Positions 9,003 through 17,725 of a stretch of 64,000 bases of DNA are shown here, in pieces (position 1 is the stretch's first letter; the number at the start of each line of letters is the position of its first letter). The notes below the pieces were generated by a model that saw nothing but the letters and a program-made list of their open reading frames with translations, was not told the origin of the DNA and ran no database searches. The stretch spans positions 186,001-250,000 of the forward strand of contig NZ_JAVAMB010000005.1 of the NCBI RefSeq assembly GCF_030730925.1, read 5' to 3'. The position numbers and the translations under genes are program-made. Source of the DNA: Flavobacterium sp. DG2-3. Its GTDB lineage: Bacteria > Bacteroidota > Bacteroidia > Flavobacteriales > Flavobacteriaceae.

Positions 9003-10580
9003 TTAACTAGAAGTTGCCATTTGCTGTTGAAATGTCAAGACAATGAATTCAGCTGGATGAACAACTGCAACTTTAACTGTAACATTCATGAATCCATTTA
9101 AAATGTCGTCTGCTGTCATGGTAGAACCCAATCCGCAGGCTACAGAAAAGGCATCAGAAGCGCTGGCTCCTTGCAAACCTCCTTGTTTCCAGATCGAACT
9201 AAGGAAACTGCTAATCATAGAAATCACGGCTTCCCAAGTATTTTTGTCATTTGGCTGGAAGACATAAGCTTGAGCTGCCAGTTTACAAGATTGTTCTAAG
9301 AATATCATGGTTCTGCGCACCGGAATATATCTCCAGTCTTGGCTGTTTCCGTCTAATGTTCTAGATCCCCAAATTAAAATCCCTAAACCGTTAAAAGTTC
9401 GAATTGCATTGATCGATTTACCCGAAACAGCATCTACATTTAAGTTGGCTTGTTGACTTTCAGAAATAGAAATTGGCAATGAAGCTGCACCTACGATCGA
9501 AGTATTTGCAGGAGCTTCCCACGGACCGACAGTATTGTCTACAGTTGTGATAACTCCTGCCATAGCACCGCTTGGAGGAAGAATATTAGCGTCGGCCACA
9601 ATGTGTTTGATCATTAAGGAATAGGTCTGACTTGCAATAAGTAACGCATTGTGATTTTGAGTAACAGTTAAAGTACTTGCCGGACTTTGAATATTAGCAA
9701 TAATTGCCGCCGCCGCCGGATTTGGAGCGCTAGCAGGATTAAGAATTGCTTCTAATTGTTTTACGTCTCCGCCAAATAAATTCGTATAATCAATATCTGA
9801 ATTTTGCATTATCGTAGTCCCGATAAAAGGATAATATGCCATTCCATAATTCAACCCAACAGAACCTGTATTCATTCTAAAATTGGTAATGTCTTGAGTG
9901 TACAAAATTGGGTCTGGGGCGTCACCTCCAATAATATCAAACAAACACATTGCTGTTTGCATTTGCGTTGCTTGCAAAAGCATTGACTGCATTAATGTTC
10001 CATTGTTTTCTACGCTTAACAAAGTCGCTTCCGGGCAGATGTACATAGTTGGTTCTTGCTCGTTTAGCAATAAAGCAAGTCCTTTAGTCAAATCATTCAG
10101 CTGTACATTCGGATTTACAACAGGAACGCCTGGAGCTGCTGGTTTTTGCGACGGAGGTCCGTAGCTTCCAACAGAAACAATATAAGCATCTCCACCGCCA
10201 TTTTCATAAAAAAGCCTTACGCTATTGTACAAATAATAAACGGTGTTCGGGTCTGGAACTATAGAATAATAAGTTCCTGCAATTAGCATGTAGTCGCCTT
10301 TTAAGGGCTGACTTTTTTCTGCTACCAAGTAATATTCAGGATTGTACTGTTTCGACGGACTTGCAGGTGCAGGTGGATCTGGCAAACAGAAAAAAGCCTG
10401 AAAATCAGCAAAAGATGTGATTTTTACTGGCACATTCGTATACGATTTTCCTTCGTATGCGGCCTGTGGTGTGTACCCTATAAATGCTGGTATTGCTGTG
10501 GCAACTCCAACAACAGAATTGGGAAAAGCATTTAATTCTTGAATGTAAACACCAGGAGTTTGAATGGTAGATAAATTCAT
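9003..10580 (-). CDS. Contractile tail sheath protein of eCIS
   Basis: 525 residues. The N terminus TPGVYIQELNAFPNSVVGVA and the C-terminal block around RTMIFLEQSCKLAAQAYVFQPN with a final strand ending VVHPAEFIVLTFQQQ are classical for phage/eCIS sheath proteins (Afp2-4, PVC, MAC). The C-terminal domain interacts with the tube; the variable middle (about 170-400) is surface exposed by family knowledge. Only one sheath gene is visible, whereas Afp/PVC carry three, so this is the simpler one-sheath arrangement unless another copy lies outside the window. It is the third gene in the operon. Confidence 0.95.
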   Translation of the reverse strand: MNLSTIQTPGVYIQELNAFPNSVVGVATAIPAFIGYTPQAAYEGKSYTNVPVKITSFADFQAFFCLPDPPAPASPSKQYNPEYYLVAEKSQPLKGDYMLIAGTYYSIVPDPNTVYYLYNSVRLFYENGGGDAYIVSVGSYGPPSQKPAAPGVPVVNPNVQLNDLTKGLALLLNEQEPTMYICPEATLLSVENNGTLMQSMLLQATQMQTAMCLFDIIGGDAPDPILYTQDITNFRMNTGSVGLNYGMAYYPFIGTTIMQNSDIDYTNLFGGDVKQLEAILNPASAPNPAAAAIIANIQSPASTLTVTQNHNALLIASQTYSLMIKHIVADANILPPSGAMAGVITTVDNTVGPWEAPANTSIVGAASLPISISESQQANLNVDAVSGKSINAIRTFNGLGILIWGSRTLDGNSQDWRYIPVRRTMIFLEQSCKLAAQAYVFQPNDKNTWEAVISMISSFLSSIWKQGGLQGASASDAFSVACGLGSTMTADDILNGFMNVTVKVAVVHPAEFIVLTFQQQMATSS

Positions 10581-10616
10581 TGATTTTAGTTTTTAGTGTT
10601 CATTTTTAATAGTTTT

Positions 10617-11447
10617 TTATAAGTAGATATACATTGGTGAGGCGACTTCATTTTGGTCGCTATTCTCGATTATTCCTATTCGGGAGACATCTGGACACGG
10701 AAGTCCTTTTATAATTACTTTAGGTTTGGCATTGTTTTGATTTGAAACAGAACTGTTTATTAAATCAAATTTATATTTCGGTTTTTCGCTAAGCGTAATG
10801 TAAGTTTTGTTGGAAGTAAACAGCAAAGCCGATTCTCCAGTTTGAATCGTGACTTGCTGCGGCCCGTCAAATTGTATGTTTTCTTTTTGAGTAATCGAAG
10901 GATTGTTTAGCTGTACAGCGTTTTTATTAATAAAATAATATTGCCATTGTGTGGCTCTTGCCGTAAAATTGATTTCAAAAAGTATAGAATTAGCGGTGTG
11001 TTGCTCTTTTAAGATATCTTCAAAATAGACTTTTAAATGCCCAAAATGAGATGATGCAGGTTTGTTTTCTAAAGTCTGATTCAATACAATTTTTCCCTCG
11101 TTGTTTAGATTTTTAGGATCTTGGCTAGAATAATTAACGGTTCCGATCCAATTTATTGGCAAAGTCGTAAAGAGAATAAAATTGGGATTGCTGCATCTGA
11201 TATTAAACTCGAAGTAATCTTGCCCTGTAGTTGTAGAAATATAGTGTAATAAATCTGAGAGCGATGATTTTGTGTTTGAATATAAATCGAATCCGTTTGA
11301 AATGTGATTTGTTTTGAAACCGAATTTCTTGAATATTTTATCGGTTTTATTATTTGGCGTAAAATGAAGACAATTGCATTTTCCGTTATCAAAAAAAGTA
11401 TGATAAGCGGCAGTAGTAAAGATTTTTATGTAATTGCTCTGTATCAT
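10617..11447 (-). CDS. Unrecognised 276-residue protein in the eCIS operon
   Basis: I do not recognise a domain. The protein has no signal peptide or membrane span and seems rich in beta strands (for example GKIVLNQTL, HFGHLKVYFED, SILFEINFTA). It ends in a short segment PSVSRIGIIE-like followed by SPMYIYL. It lies between the DUF4255 cap gene (4-base ATGA overlap) and the sheath gene (36-base gap). That placement, and co-translation with the cap, argue for a structural or assembly role at the sheath/cap end. It has normal AT-rich composition like its neighbours and no sign of truncation. An alternative is a regulator of sheath polymerisation; this is inference only. Confidence 0.8.
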   Translation of the reverse strand: MIQSNYIKIFTTAAYHTFFDNGKCNCLHFTPNNKTDKIFKKFGFKTNHISNGFDLYSNTKSSLSDLLHYISTTTGQDYFEFNIRCSNPNFILFTTLPINWIGTVNYSSQDPKNLNNEGKIVLNQTLENKPASSHFGHLKVYFEDILKEQHTANSILFEINFTARATQWQYYFINKNAVQLNNPSITQKENIQFDGPQQVTIQTGESALLFTSNKTYITLSEKPKYKFDLINSSVSNQNNAKPKVIIKGLPCPDVSRIGIIENSDQNEVASPMYIYL

Positions 11448-12013
11448 TTTACGATATTATTACTAGTGTTTTTTACAGACGGTATGATTTCCATAATTTC
11501 ATGTCCTTGCGCTTTTATCAGTTTCATTTTATAAATAATCGAAGGCTGGTATTTTGCGCCCATCGCCGTCCATAAACTGTGCATTTGGTGGTAAGAAATC
11601 TTTTCGTACTCAAATTCTAATCTGCTTAAACCGTCTGGAATAGAGGAGGAGGACGATGCATCGATATAATTATTAATCTGAAAGAAGATGATAATGGCAT
11701 CCAGAAATTTTAAGGATTCTGTGTAATCTTCAAAATTGCTGCTGATCAATAAGTCAATGTTGTATCTTTCTGTTGGATTGAAATTAGAGTAGTTGCCACT
11801 TTCTAATTTCTGATTTCTGATGTAAAAAGGCTGATTGGTTTCTTTTTCAATATTTATAAGAGACAAAACCACTTTGTTCTGATTTACTTTTGGCAAAGTG
11901 CCACTTGGTTCAATGAGATAGTTTACAGTCGTTTTGTCTTCGGTTAGACCAAAACGATTTTTTAAAAACTGTCCCAATAATTTATTCGTAAATTGAAGTG
12001 ATTGATGTATCAT
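11444..12013 (-). CDS. DUF4255 tail terminator/cap protein (Afp16-type)
   Basis: 189 residues. The pattern VNYLIEPSGTLPKVNQNKVVLSLINIEKE, in its central part, and the later YHQMHSLWTAMGAKYQPSI followed by YKMKLI, match DUF4255 proteins of eCIS. By family knowledge these close the distal end of tube and sheath and set sheath completion. It is the first gene of the operon; its stop overlaps the next start by 4 bases. The ATG at 12013 has a 16-base inverted repeat about 33 bases upstream. Confidence 0.88.
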   Translation of the reverse strand: MIHQSLQFTNKLLGQFLKNRFGLTEDKTTVNYLIEPSGTLPKVNQNKVVLSLINIEKETNQPFYIRNQKLESGNYSNFNPTERYNIDLLISSNFEDYTESLKFLDAIIIFFQINNYIDASSSSSIPDGLSRLEFEYEKISYHQMHSLWTAMGAKYQPSIIYKMKLIKAQGHEIMEIIPSVKNTSNNIVK

Positions 12014-12045
12014 CGTATTTAACTGTTAAATTAATTAAGTGTGAT

Positions 12046-12061
12046 AGCTAATAAATTAGCT
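12046..12061. promoter_or_regulatory. Palindrome upstream of the eCIS operon (possible operator)
   Basis: AGCTAATAAATTAGCT is an inverted repeat with 7-base arms around two bases. It ends 33 bases upstream of the first eCIS start codon, a suitable place for a regulator of the operon. The binding protein is unknown; the LuxR-type regulator encoded upstream is a candidate. Function is inferred from position only. Confidence 0.4.
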
Positions 12062-12157
12062 GTTCTTAATTGTAAAAGTAACTGAGAATTAGATTTGTAC
12101 GAAAAATTTGTAATATACTTTTCATAGACAAATTTGGCAGATAGTCGATGTTTTTAT

Positions 12158-12199
12158 AGACAAAGTATAGACAAAGTTTTTTTTGTCTACACTTTGTCT
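12158..12199. repeat. 18-base-arm hairpin between regulator and eCIS operon
   Basis: AGACAAAGTATAGACAAA at 12158-12175 pairs with TTTGTCTACACTTTGTCT at 12182-12199 with one non-Watson-Crick position and a 6-base loop. Each arm is itself a repeat of AGACAAA. Neither side carries a clean U-run, so it is not a textbook intrinsic terminator. It could act as a terminator/attenuator between the two transcription units. Confidence 0.6.
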
Positions 12200-12393
12200 C
12201 AGTTTGGTATATATAGCCCTAAAAAGTAATGCCGCATTTTGACAAATACAGCAAAAAATACTCTCAATGCAAGTATGGATTTTAAAATTTAGTGAAAGAA
12301 AAATGTTCAGCATTTTTATAGTATAAAGCTGTTTAACATTGCTAAAATTTACTGAAGCATGTAATGGTAAAATAACAAATAAGGGAAAGGAAA

Positions 12394-13254
12394 TTAAGAA
12401 ACAGTTCTTAAGTACGAAATGATATCGTCTTCTTTCTTAAGAGTTAATTTCTTTTTAAGACGATATTTGTGAGTACGAACACTTTCTTGATTAATGCCGA
12501 GAAGATTGGTAATGTCATTGTTGCTCATATTCATTTTAATATAGCAGCAATATTTTAAATCTCGAGAACTTAGAGAAGGATGTTTTTTGGCAAGAGCCAA
12601 AAGAAAATTAGGATTTGACTGCTCGAAATAAATTTTGAAATCATCCCAAAGCTTATTATCGTTGGCAACTGTTTTTATGGAATTTACAATCGACATCAAT
12701 TCAATTCTGGTCGCGTCATCTACATTGGGATACAAATAAGAAATACGTTCTTTTACTTTCAAAAGCACTTCAACCTTTTGATCAAGTTCCATTACATAAT
12801 GACTCAGTTTATCAGGATCATTCTTCTGAATCGCAGCTTCTGCAAAAGACGTTGGAGCTTTGCTTTGTGGCTCTGTTTTTTTTAGAAGAAAAATAGATCG
12901 GATTCTGTAAATTAAAAAGTCAGTATTCTTAAGTTGCTGATAAGGAAAAGTAAAAACAATGCTTTGTTTGGACCAGCATAACGATTCGCATTCATAATTC
13001 TGTGTCAAGTATAAAATGGGAATATTCCTTTTGTCAGAATCAAAATTAGTATCATTCAAAACAAACTGATTTTGTTTGAATCCTAAAATGACTAAATCTG
13101 GATTTAAAGAGTTTATGGTGTTTTTCAAATCTACTCCTCTCGAAACAGAAACTGTAGAAAAGGCGTAATCAGATACTATTGATATTGCGTTTAATATCAT
13201 AGTCAATATCGTGATATCGTCACATCCGATTACTATAGATTTTTTCTCAAGCAT
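12394..13254 (-). CDS. LuxR-type regulator with degenerate receiver domain
   Basis: 286 residues. Residues 5-125 resemble a response-regulator receiver (IVIGCDD, then NPDLVILGF), but the position of the phospho-acceptor Asp is Gly58, so phosphorylation is unlikely. The C-terminal part (about 215-286) has the Bacteroidetes LuxR-type pattern: FEQSNPNFLLALAKKHPSLS followed by SRDLKYCCYIKMNMSNNDI and a recognition helix INQESVRTHKYRLKKKL. It is encoded on the same strand directly upstream of the eCIS operon, so it may control it. No sensor kinase gene is adjacent. The control target is inference; the domain call is well supported. Confidence 0.8.
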   Translation of the reverse strand: MLEKKSIVIGCDDITILTMILNAISIVSDYAFSTVSVSRGVDLKNTINSLNPDLVILGFKQNQFVLNDTNFDSDKRNIPILYLTQNYECESLCWSKQSIVFTFPYQQLKNTDFLIYRIRSIFLLKKTEPQSKAPTSFAEAAIQKNDPDKLSHYVMELDQKVEVLLKVKERISYLYPNVDDATRIELMSIVNSIKTVANDNKLWDDFKIYFEQSNPNFLLALAKKHPSLSSRDLKYCCYIKMNMSNNDITNLLGINQESVRTHKYRLKKKLTLKKEDDIISYLRTVS

Positions 13255-13921
13255 TTTTTGGGGTACTATATGTTGCTTTTTTTATGCGTTTTCGGTTTAA
13301 TTTCTAAGACAGCATATCAAAATGAAATAAACATTTTTTCTCGTTAAAAACAGCTCTTAACATTGACAGAGTTTATCAGATAAAATAAAACTCACTTCTC
13401 CAGACAGTATTGATAACTTGATTTGAATAAAATAGAATTGCAGCTATTTTTGATGATTTGTGGCTTATAAATTAAAGGGATGTAAATTTATTTAATCATA
13501 AGAATATTACTATAAGTACTATTACGTGTTTTTGCATTTCTTGTGTTAATTAACAATTTCATCACTTTAGACATTGAAAATTAACTAAAAGCCGATTTTT
13601 AATACTAAAATCTAGAAAGCATGATGAATTATATGGCCTATGTTAGAAAACAACTCATTTCAGCATTGTTTCATTTTAAAATATTGATGGTTCATTTTAC
13701 TATTTCTGGTTTCAGATTATAAACTGAAACCATTTACAGAGGCTTAAACAAAAAAGATTAAAGTTTTTCACTCTAATTTTAATATTATGAAAATGCAGCT
13801 TTTTAAATCGGTTGATCGAGGAGCTGTCTGAAGAATGCTTAGCACTTATAATTATATTATGAGTATTGTAAAATGAACCTGTAAGGTAAAATACAGTATT
13901 AATTTAAACGCAACAGAACCT
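13255..13921. other. Long intergenic region without a clear gene
   Basis: About 670 bases between the regulator and a small plus-strand ORF. Only very short ORFs occur (for example 33 codons at 13621 and 14 codons at 13788). One clear hairpin is present at 13707-13732 with TGGTTTCAG/CTGAAACCA arms. No TAnnTTTG promoter with a matching -33 element stood out. A small RNA is possible but not supported by more than the hairpin. Confidence 0.4.
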
Positions 13922-14164
13922 ATGGCGGCTATTCCTGACGAATTGTATAATGTTAAATTTGCAGCGTACTTTGATTCTATGAAAGAATTGTACATACTCG
14001 ACGAAAAATTTAAGGTTATGTGCGACGCTTATTGTATAAGTACTGCAAAAACGGAGCTTTATAAGGATAAAAGCGAAAAAAACTACAAACGCAAGATGAA
14101 GTTTGAAAATTTGTCAAGAGAATTAGAAGAAGAAATACTTTTTTACATTATGAGAAACAGATAG
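13922..14164 (+). CDS. Small hypothetical protein (80 residues)
   Basis: The ORF starts at ATG 13922 with the product beginning MAAIPDELYNVKFAAYF. It is charged and helical, with no signal peptide or membrane segment, and contains two Cys (CDAYCIS). I do not recognise the family. It lies alone on the plus strand, convergent with the deoxyinosine glycosylase gene that ends 6 bases after it. A coding role is plausible from composition and an uninterrupted frame, but it could be clade-specific or non-functional. Confidence 0.5.
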   Translation: MAAIPDELYNVKFAAYFDSMKELYILDEKFKVMCDAYCISTAKTELYKDKSEKNYKRKMKFENLSRELEEEILFYIMRNR

Positions 14165-14170
14165 TTTTTA

Positions 14171-14680
14171 TTACTGATCTTCAATAGATTTGCAAAGAGC
14201 TATTTGCGATACAGCTTTCCATTGTTCCATTTTTTCTGCTGTAGACAAACCAGCATTTAATCCACTAGTTGATGGTAGAGTCGTATATACGATACCTTTC
14301 TGTGGGGCAGAATGCTTTTCGAAGTATTTTGCAGCAGCTTTACTTTCAAAAAAAACATATTTTATATTCGGATATTGTTTATGCAGTTTTTCAAAATCGT
14401 TTATCTTTTCTTCTGTTATCTTAGCATCACTGCTTCCTTCTCTTTTGCAGCTTTCTAAAACATTCCAAAGGCCAATCTTATACTTTCTTACGAGTGCTTT
14501 TCGATCTTCATAAGAGGCGCTGAATTCTTCCTCAAAAATAGCAAACAGAATTTTCCAAAAAAGGTTTCCTCTATTAGCGTAATATTCCTGCTTAGCAATA
14601 GACTGCTCGCCCGCCATGGTACCCATAATAAGAATGGTTGTGGAATTGTCGATTAGTGGGGGTAGGGCTTTTTTGAGCAT
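14171..14680 (-). CDS. DNA-deoxyinosine (hypoxanthine) glycosylase, UDG superfamily
   Basis: 169 residues. The N-terminal LIMGTMAGEQSIAKQEYYAN, followed by RGNLFWKIL, and a C-terminal LPSTSGLNAG loop match the hypoxanthine-DNA glycosylase branch (family 6) of the uracil-DNA glycosylase superfamily. The central KIGLWNVLESCKREGSSD is also typical. By family knowledge it removes deaminated adenine (hypoxanthine) from DNA in the base excision repair pathway. The gene stands alone, convergent with the small plus-strand ORF. An alternative label is Mug-like G:T/U glycosylase, which differs in the first motif. Confidence 0.85.
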   Translation of the reverse strand: MLKKALPPLIDNSTTILIMGTMAGEQSIAKQEYYANRGNLFWKILFAIFEEEFSASYEDRKALVRKYKIGLWNVLESCKREGSSDAKITEEKINDFEKLHKQYPNIKYVFFESKAAAKYFEKHSAPQKGIVYTTLPSTSGLNAGLSTAEKMEQWKAVSQIALCKSIEDQ

Positions 14681-14829
14681 GTTTTGTTTTCTTTTAATGC
14701 TATAAAATTATTAATAAAGATTTGAAATGTTTTTTAAAATGGCATACAAAGAATATTTTTAAAGTTAATATATTTACCGATGACAATTCCAGTAATTTGC
14801 TAAATCTGAAAGAAATTTAAATCTTTAAA

Positions 14830-15543
14830 ATGAGTATAAACATAAATTCTCTAATAGATGCTTTATATAATTATTATAATGAGCATACCTATGTAAAGTT
14901 AAATATTGAGTATGAATTTACTCAATCGGGAAGCTATAAGTTTTTAGTAAGATATGTAACAGAGTCAGGGGAAATATTTCCAACTATTATAAGTCCAAGA
15001 GCTATTGACGATGAAATAGAAATCATTTCAGACTATTTTGAAGAGACAATTCATACTGATAAAAAGTTTAATCGTTTTATTTTAGAGTTAAATAATGACA
15101 AAACGTATTCTCAAAAACACTTTTGGGACAATGAAAAAGAGAAACAGGATTTATTAAGAGGTGCCGAAGTATTTTACCAATGGACAAATGATCGAATGAT
15201 GTCTATGATTTTTGAATATGAAAAAGAAAACGGTCTTGTTCCGACTCAATTAGATGATGATGGAGATTTAGAATATTTAAGTTCTTGGGATAGCGGTTTA
15301 TTTACTTTTCATATTAATGATAAAAGTGATCTCGAATATAAAATATCGCTTACAAAAGATGGAAAAGTAAGAATTCTAGATATGCCATTAAAAGATTATT
15401 TCATAGAAGGAATTTTTGAGCATCATAAAATAACCAATACAGAACTTACTGATGAGTGGCAATCTTGGAATACTATGGAATTAAAATCTCCTCATTACCA
15501 TATTCCTTATGATAAGAGGGATGAGTTTGTAAGATATATTTAG
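14830..15543 (+). CDS. Immunity-like protein, first of tandem pair
   Basis: 237 residues, acidic, cytosolic, no signal peptide. I cannot name a family with certainty; the layout (N-terminal strand domain with GSYKFLVRYVTESGEI, then a WDNEKEKQDLL segment and a long acidic C-terminal domain) is reminiscent of DUF600/YezG-type immunity proteins. The C-terminal half from about residue 115 is almost the same as in the next gene, while the N-terminal half has diverged strongly. This mosaic pattern is common in immunity genes after duplication. No toxin gene is next to it. The gene is 15 bases from its paralogue. Confidence 0.55.
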   Translation: MSININSLIDALYNYYNEHTYVKLNIEYEFTQSGSYKFLVRYVTESGEIFPTIISPRAIDDEIEIISDYFEETIHTDKKFNRFILELNNDKTYSQKHFWDNEKEKQDLLRGAEVFYQWTNDRMMSMIFEYEKENGLVPTQLDDDGDLEYLSSWDSGLFTFHINDKSDLEYKISLTKDGKVRILDMPLKDYFIEGIFEHHKITNTELTDEWQSWNTMELKSPHYHIPYDKRDEFVRYI

Positions 15544-15558
15544 CTTAAGCATTAAAAA

Positions 15559-16260
15559 ATGAAAGAACAAGATGCTATAAAAGCTTTCCTTGAATACTAT
15601 AAAGAATTCTCTTATGATATATTAGAAGTAAAATTTACTTTCACACTGGGAGGAAGTTACGATATAGCAGTTTATTATTATAATGATGATAAAAAAGAAA
15701 CATCTTTAGATGGTAGAGAATTGTTTGCTTATGAAAGATTTATTTATGAAATTTTTAAAGATAGAATTGAAACAAATGATAAGTTTAATATTGCCATATT
15801 TCAAATTCAAAGTAACGGGGAGTATTCAAGTACATATAAGTGGGAAGATGATAAAGCAAAACAAAATTTGTTAGATTATGCTGAAGTTTTTTACCAATGG
15901 GTAAACGATCGTATGATGTCTATGATTTTTGAATATGAAAAAGAAAATGGTCTAGTTCCTACTCAATATGATGACGATGGAGATTTGGAATATTTAAGTT
16001 CTTGGGACAGCGGGTTATTTACCTTTCATATTAATGATAAAGGAGAGTTAGAATACAAAATAGTGCTGACACAAAATGGAAAAGAACGAATTTTAGATAT
16101 GCCTCTGAAAGATTACGTTATTGAAGGGTTTTTAGAACATCATAAATCTACCAATGGAGAACTTTCTGACGAATGGAAATCTTGGGATACTATGGAATTA
16201 AAATCTTATCATTCTAGTATTCCGCATCATAACAGAGATGAATTTGTGAGATATTTTTAA
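15559..16260 (+). CDS. Immunity-like protein, second of tandem pair
   Basis: 233 residues, paralogue of the preceding gene. Shared blocks include NDRMMSMIFEYEKENG, then DDDGDLEYLSSWDSGLFTFH and ILDMPLKDY, plus the last residues RDEFVRY. The N-terminal 110 residues differ. The gene probably forms a two-gene unit with its neighbour, ending at an intrinsic terminator (16274-16312) shared with the convergent bioB. Function unknown; an antitoxin/immunity role is inferred from acidity, duplication and mosaic divergence only. Confidence 0.55.
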   Translation: MKEQDAIKAFLEYYKEFSYDILEVKFTFTLGGSYDIAVYYYNDDKKETSLDGRELFAYERFIYEIFKDRIETNDKFNIAIFQIQSNGEYSSTYKWEDDKAKQNLLDYAEVFYQWVNDRMMSMIFEYEKENGLVPTQYDDDGDLEYLSSWDSGLFTFHINDKGELEYKIVLTQNGKERILDMPLKDYVIEGFLEHHKSTNGELSDEWKSWDTMELKSYHSSIPHHNRDEFVRYF

Positions 16261-16273
16261 TACTAAGATTTAA

Positions 16274-16312
16274 AAACTAAAAAGAGGCTTTAAAAAAGGC
16301 TCTTTTTAGTTT
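16274..16312. terminator. Bidirectional intrinsic terminator between immunity-like gene and bioB
   Basis: AAACTAAAAAGAG (16274-16286) pairs with CTCTTTTTAGTTT (16300-16312). The A- and T-rich arms give a U-run on both strands, suiting the two convergent genes. Confidence 0.75.
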
Positions 16313-16333
16313 AATTAATAGTATAACCAATCT

Positions 16334-17323
16334 TTAAGCCACCGAACAACCCCTTTTACTTTCCTTACTCAAAGGCTTAAGTCCAAGATTTTGAAACATC
16401 TGCATATCTTCAGATAATCCTGGATTTGGTGTAACGAGTAAAGTTTCGCGTTCTCCCGTAAAAATAGAATTAGCGCCTGCCATAAAACACCAAGCTTGTT
16501 CTTCTTCGGTCATTTCGATACGTCCTGCACTTAAGCGGACAACAGCTGCAGGCATAATAATACGCGCGGTAGCAATCATTCGAACCATATCCCAAAGCGG
16601 CACTTTTGGATTATTTTCTAATGGAGTTCCTTTTACTCTAGCTAACGCATTTACAGGAACAGATTCTGGATGAACCGGCATTCTGGCTAAGGTTAAGAGC
16701 ATCGATACACGATCAGCAGGAGTTTCTCCCAAACCAATAATTCCGCCAGAACAAACAGTGATACCCGCTTTTCTGACATTGTTAATAGTATCAAGACGCT
16801 GATCAAACTTTCGTGTGCTAATGATTTCGTCATAATAACTTTCTGAAGTATCTAAATTGTGATTATAAGCATACAATCCAGCTTCTTGTAAACGTATAGC
16901 TTGTTCTTCGGTTAGCATTCCTAAAGTGCAGCAGACTTCTAGTCCGAGATCGTTTACGCCTTTGACCATTTCTATAACGCGATCGAAATCTTTATTATTA
17001 CGGACTTCGCGCCAAGCGGCAGCCATACAAAAACGGGAAGAACCTCCGTCTTTAGCTTTTTGCGCATGTTCTAGTACCTTTTCTGTTGGCAAAAGAGCCT
17101 GTACTTTTATATCGGTATGATAACGCGCTGCCTGACCGCAATACGAGCAATCTTCTGGACAGCCACCTGTTTTTACAGAAAGTAAGGTACACACCTGTAT
17201 TTCTGATGGTTTGTGCCATTCGCGGTGTACAGTCGCAGCCTGATAAACCAATTCTAATAAAGGCTTGTCGTAAATCGCTTGAATTTCTTCTTTGCTCCAG
17301 TCGTGTCTTATTTGTCCATTCAT
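16334..17323 (-). CDS. bioB: Biotin synthase
   Basis: A radical-SAM enzyme that inserts sulfur into dethiobiotin in the last step of biotin synthesis. The CxxxCxxC cluster motif reads CPEDCSYC, followed by the BioB-specific GQAARYHT and, downstream, [19 protein letters not shown] and the [2Fe-2S]-ligand region with VRLSAGR. From ATG 17323 the protein is 329 residues; a TTG 30 bases upstream would give 339. I prefer the ATG since the region between adds no conserved residues. The gene is single; other bio genes are not in the window. No recognisable BirA-type site was found upstream. Confidence 0.95.
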   Translation of the reverse strand: MNGQIRHDWSKEEIQAIYDKPLLELVYQAATVHREWHKPSEIQVCTLLSVKTGGCPEDCSYCGQAARYHTDIKVQALLPTEKVLEHAQKAKDGGSSRFCMAAAWREVRNNKDFDRVIEMVKGVNDLGLEVCCTLGMLTEEQAIRLQEAGLYAYNHNLDTSESYYDEIISTRKFDQRLDTINNVRKAGITVCSGGIIGLGETPADRVSMLLTLARMPVHPESVPVNALARVKGTPLENNPKVPLWDMVRMIATARIIMPAAVVRLSAGRIEMTEEEQAWCFMAGANSIFTGERETLLVTPNPGLSEDMQMFQNLGLKPLSKESKRGCSVA

Positions 17324-17725
17324 TTTATCTGATATACTTTTATTTTTAGCCAAATGTATTGTTTTGCCGTATCACTAAAATGTACCAGTTTTTAGATTAT
17401 GAGTGGTCCGGTTGAAATTGAAGATTCAGTCGGAATTATTTCAAGAAGAACTGTCTTTTTGATTAAACAGTTTCTGAAATATAAAATAAGATTATAAGTA
17501 GATGATTTTTAGGTAGCTATAGGCCGAACAAAAATTAACTTCTGCTTTAACGGATATTCTGCACATTAACGTATTTTAATTAAATCTTAACGTTTAATGT
17601 TGTTATTTTCAGATATTTATAATATCTTTAACTTATGAGATGGGAATTGTATAATCTTTCTACATAATTTTGCAGCATTAGATTATCGAACCCCAAACTA
17701 CGTTTAACCTAACTTTTTGCCTGAT
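17324..17725. other. Divergent intergenic region between bioB and the L,D-transpeptidase gene
   Basis: About 400 bases without a gene. The plus strand has TAATTTTG at 17665-17672, matching the Bacteroidetes -7 consensus TAnnTTTG, 54 bases before the transpeptidase ATG. No -33 TTTG at the right spacing was found, so the promoter assignment is tentative. Nothing else stands out. Confidence 0.4.

Larger units (their letters stand above)
12014..12393. other. eCIS upstream regulatory region
   Basis: 380 bases without a convincing gene separate the eCIS operon from the upstream regulator. It holds a perfect 7-base-arm inverted repeat at 12046-12061 and a strong 18-base-arm hairpin at 12158-12199. 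A 63-codon minus-strand ORF crosses the hairpin but has no family features. I could not find a convincing TTTG plus TAnnTTTG promoter; the closest box to the eCIS start on the minus strand is TACTTTTA. Confidence 0.5.

Noticed and set aside
1..12013. Tail genes considered as a prophage
   Set aside because: No capsid, terminase, integrase or lysis genes, and DUF4255/DUF5908/LysM composition is that of eCIS; the part beyond position 1 was not visible.
12122..12313. 63-codon minus-strand ORF upstream of eCIS
   Set aside because: It runs through an 18-base hairpin, has low-complexity composition and no family features.
13621..13722. 33-codon plus-strand ORF in the long gap
   Set aside because: Too short, no family, and its end falls in the hairpin at 13707-13732; no promoter fits.
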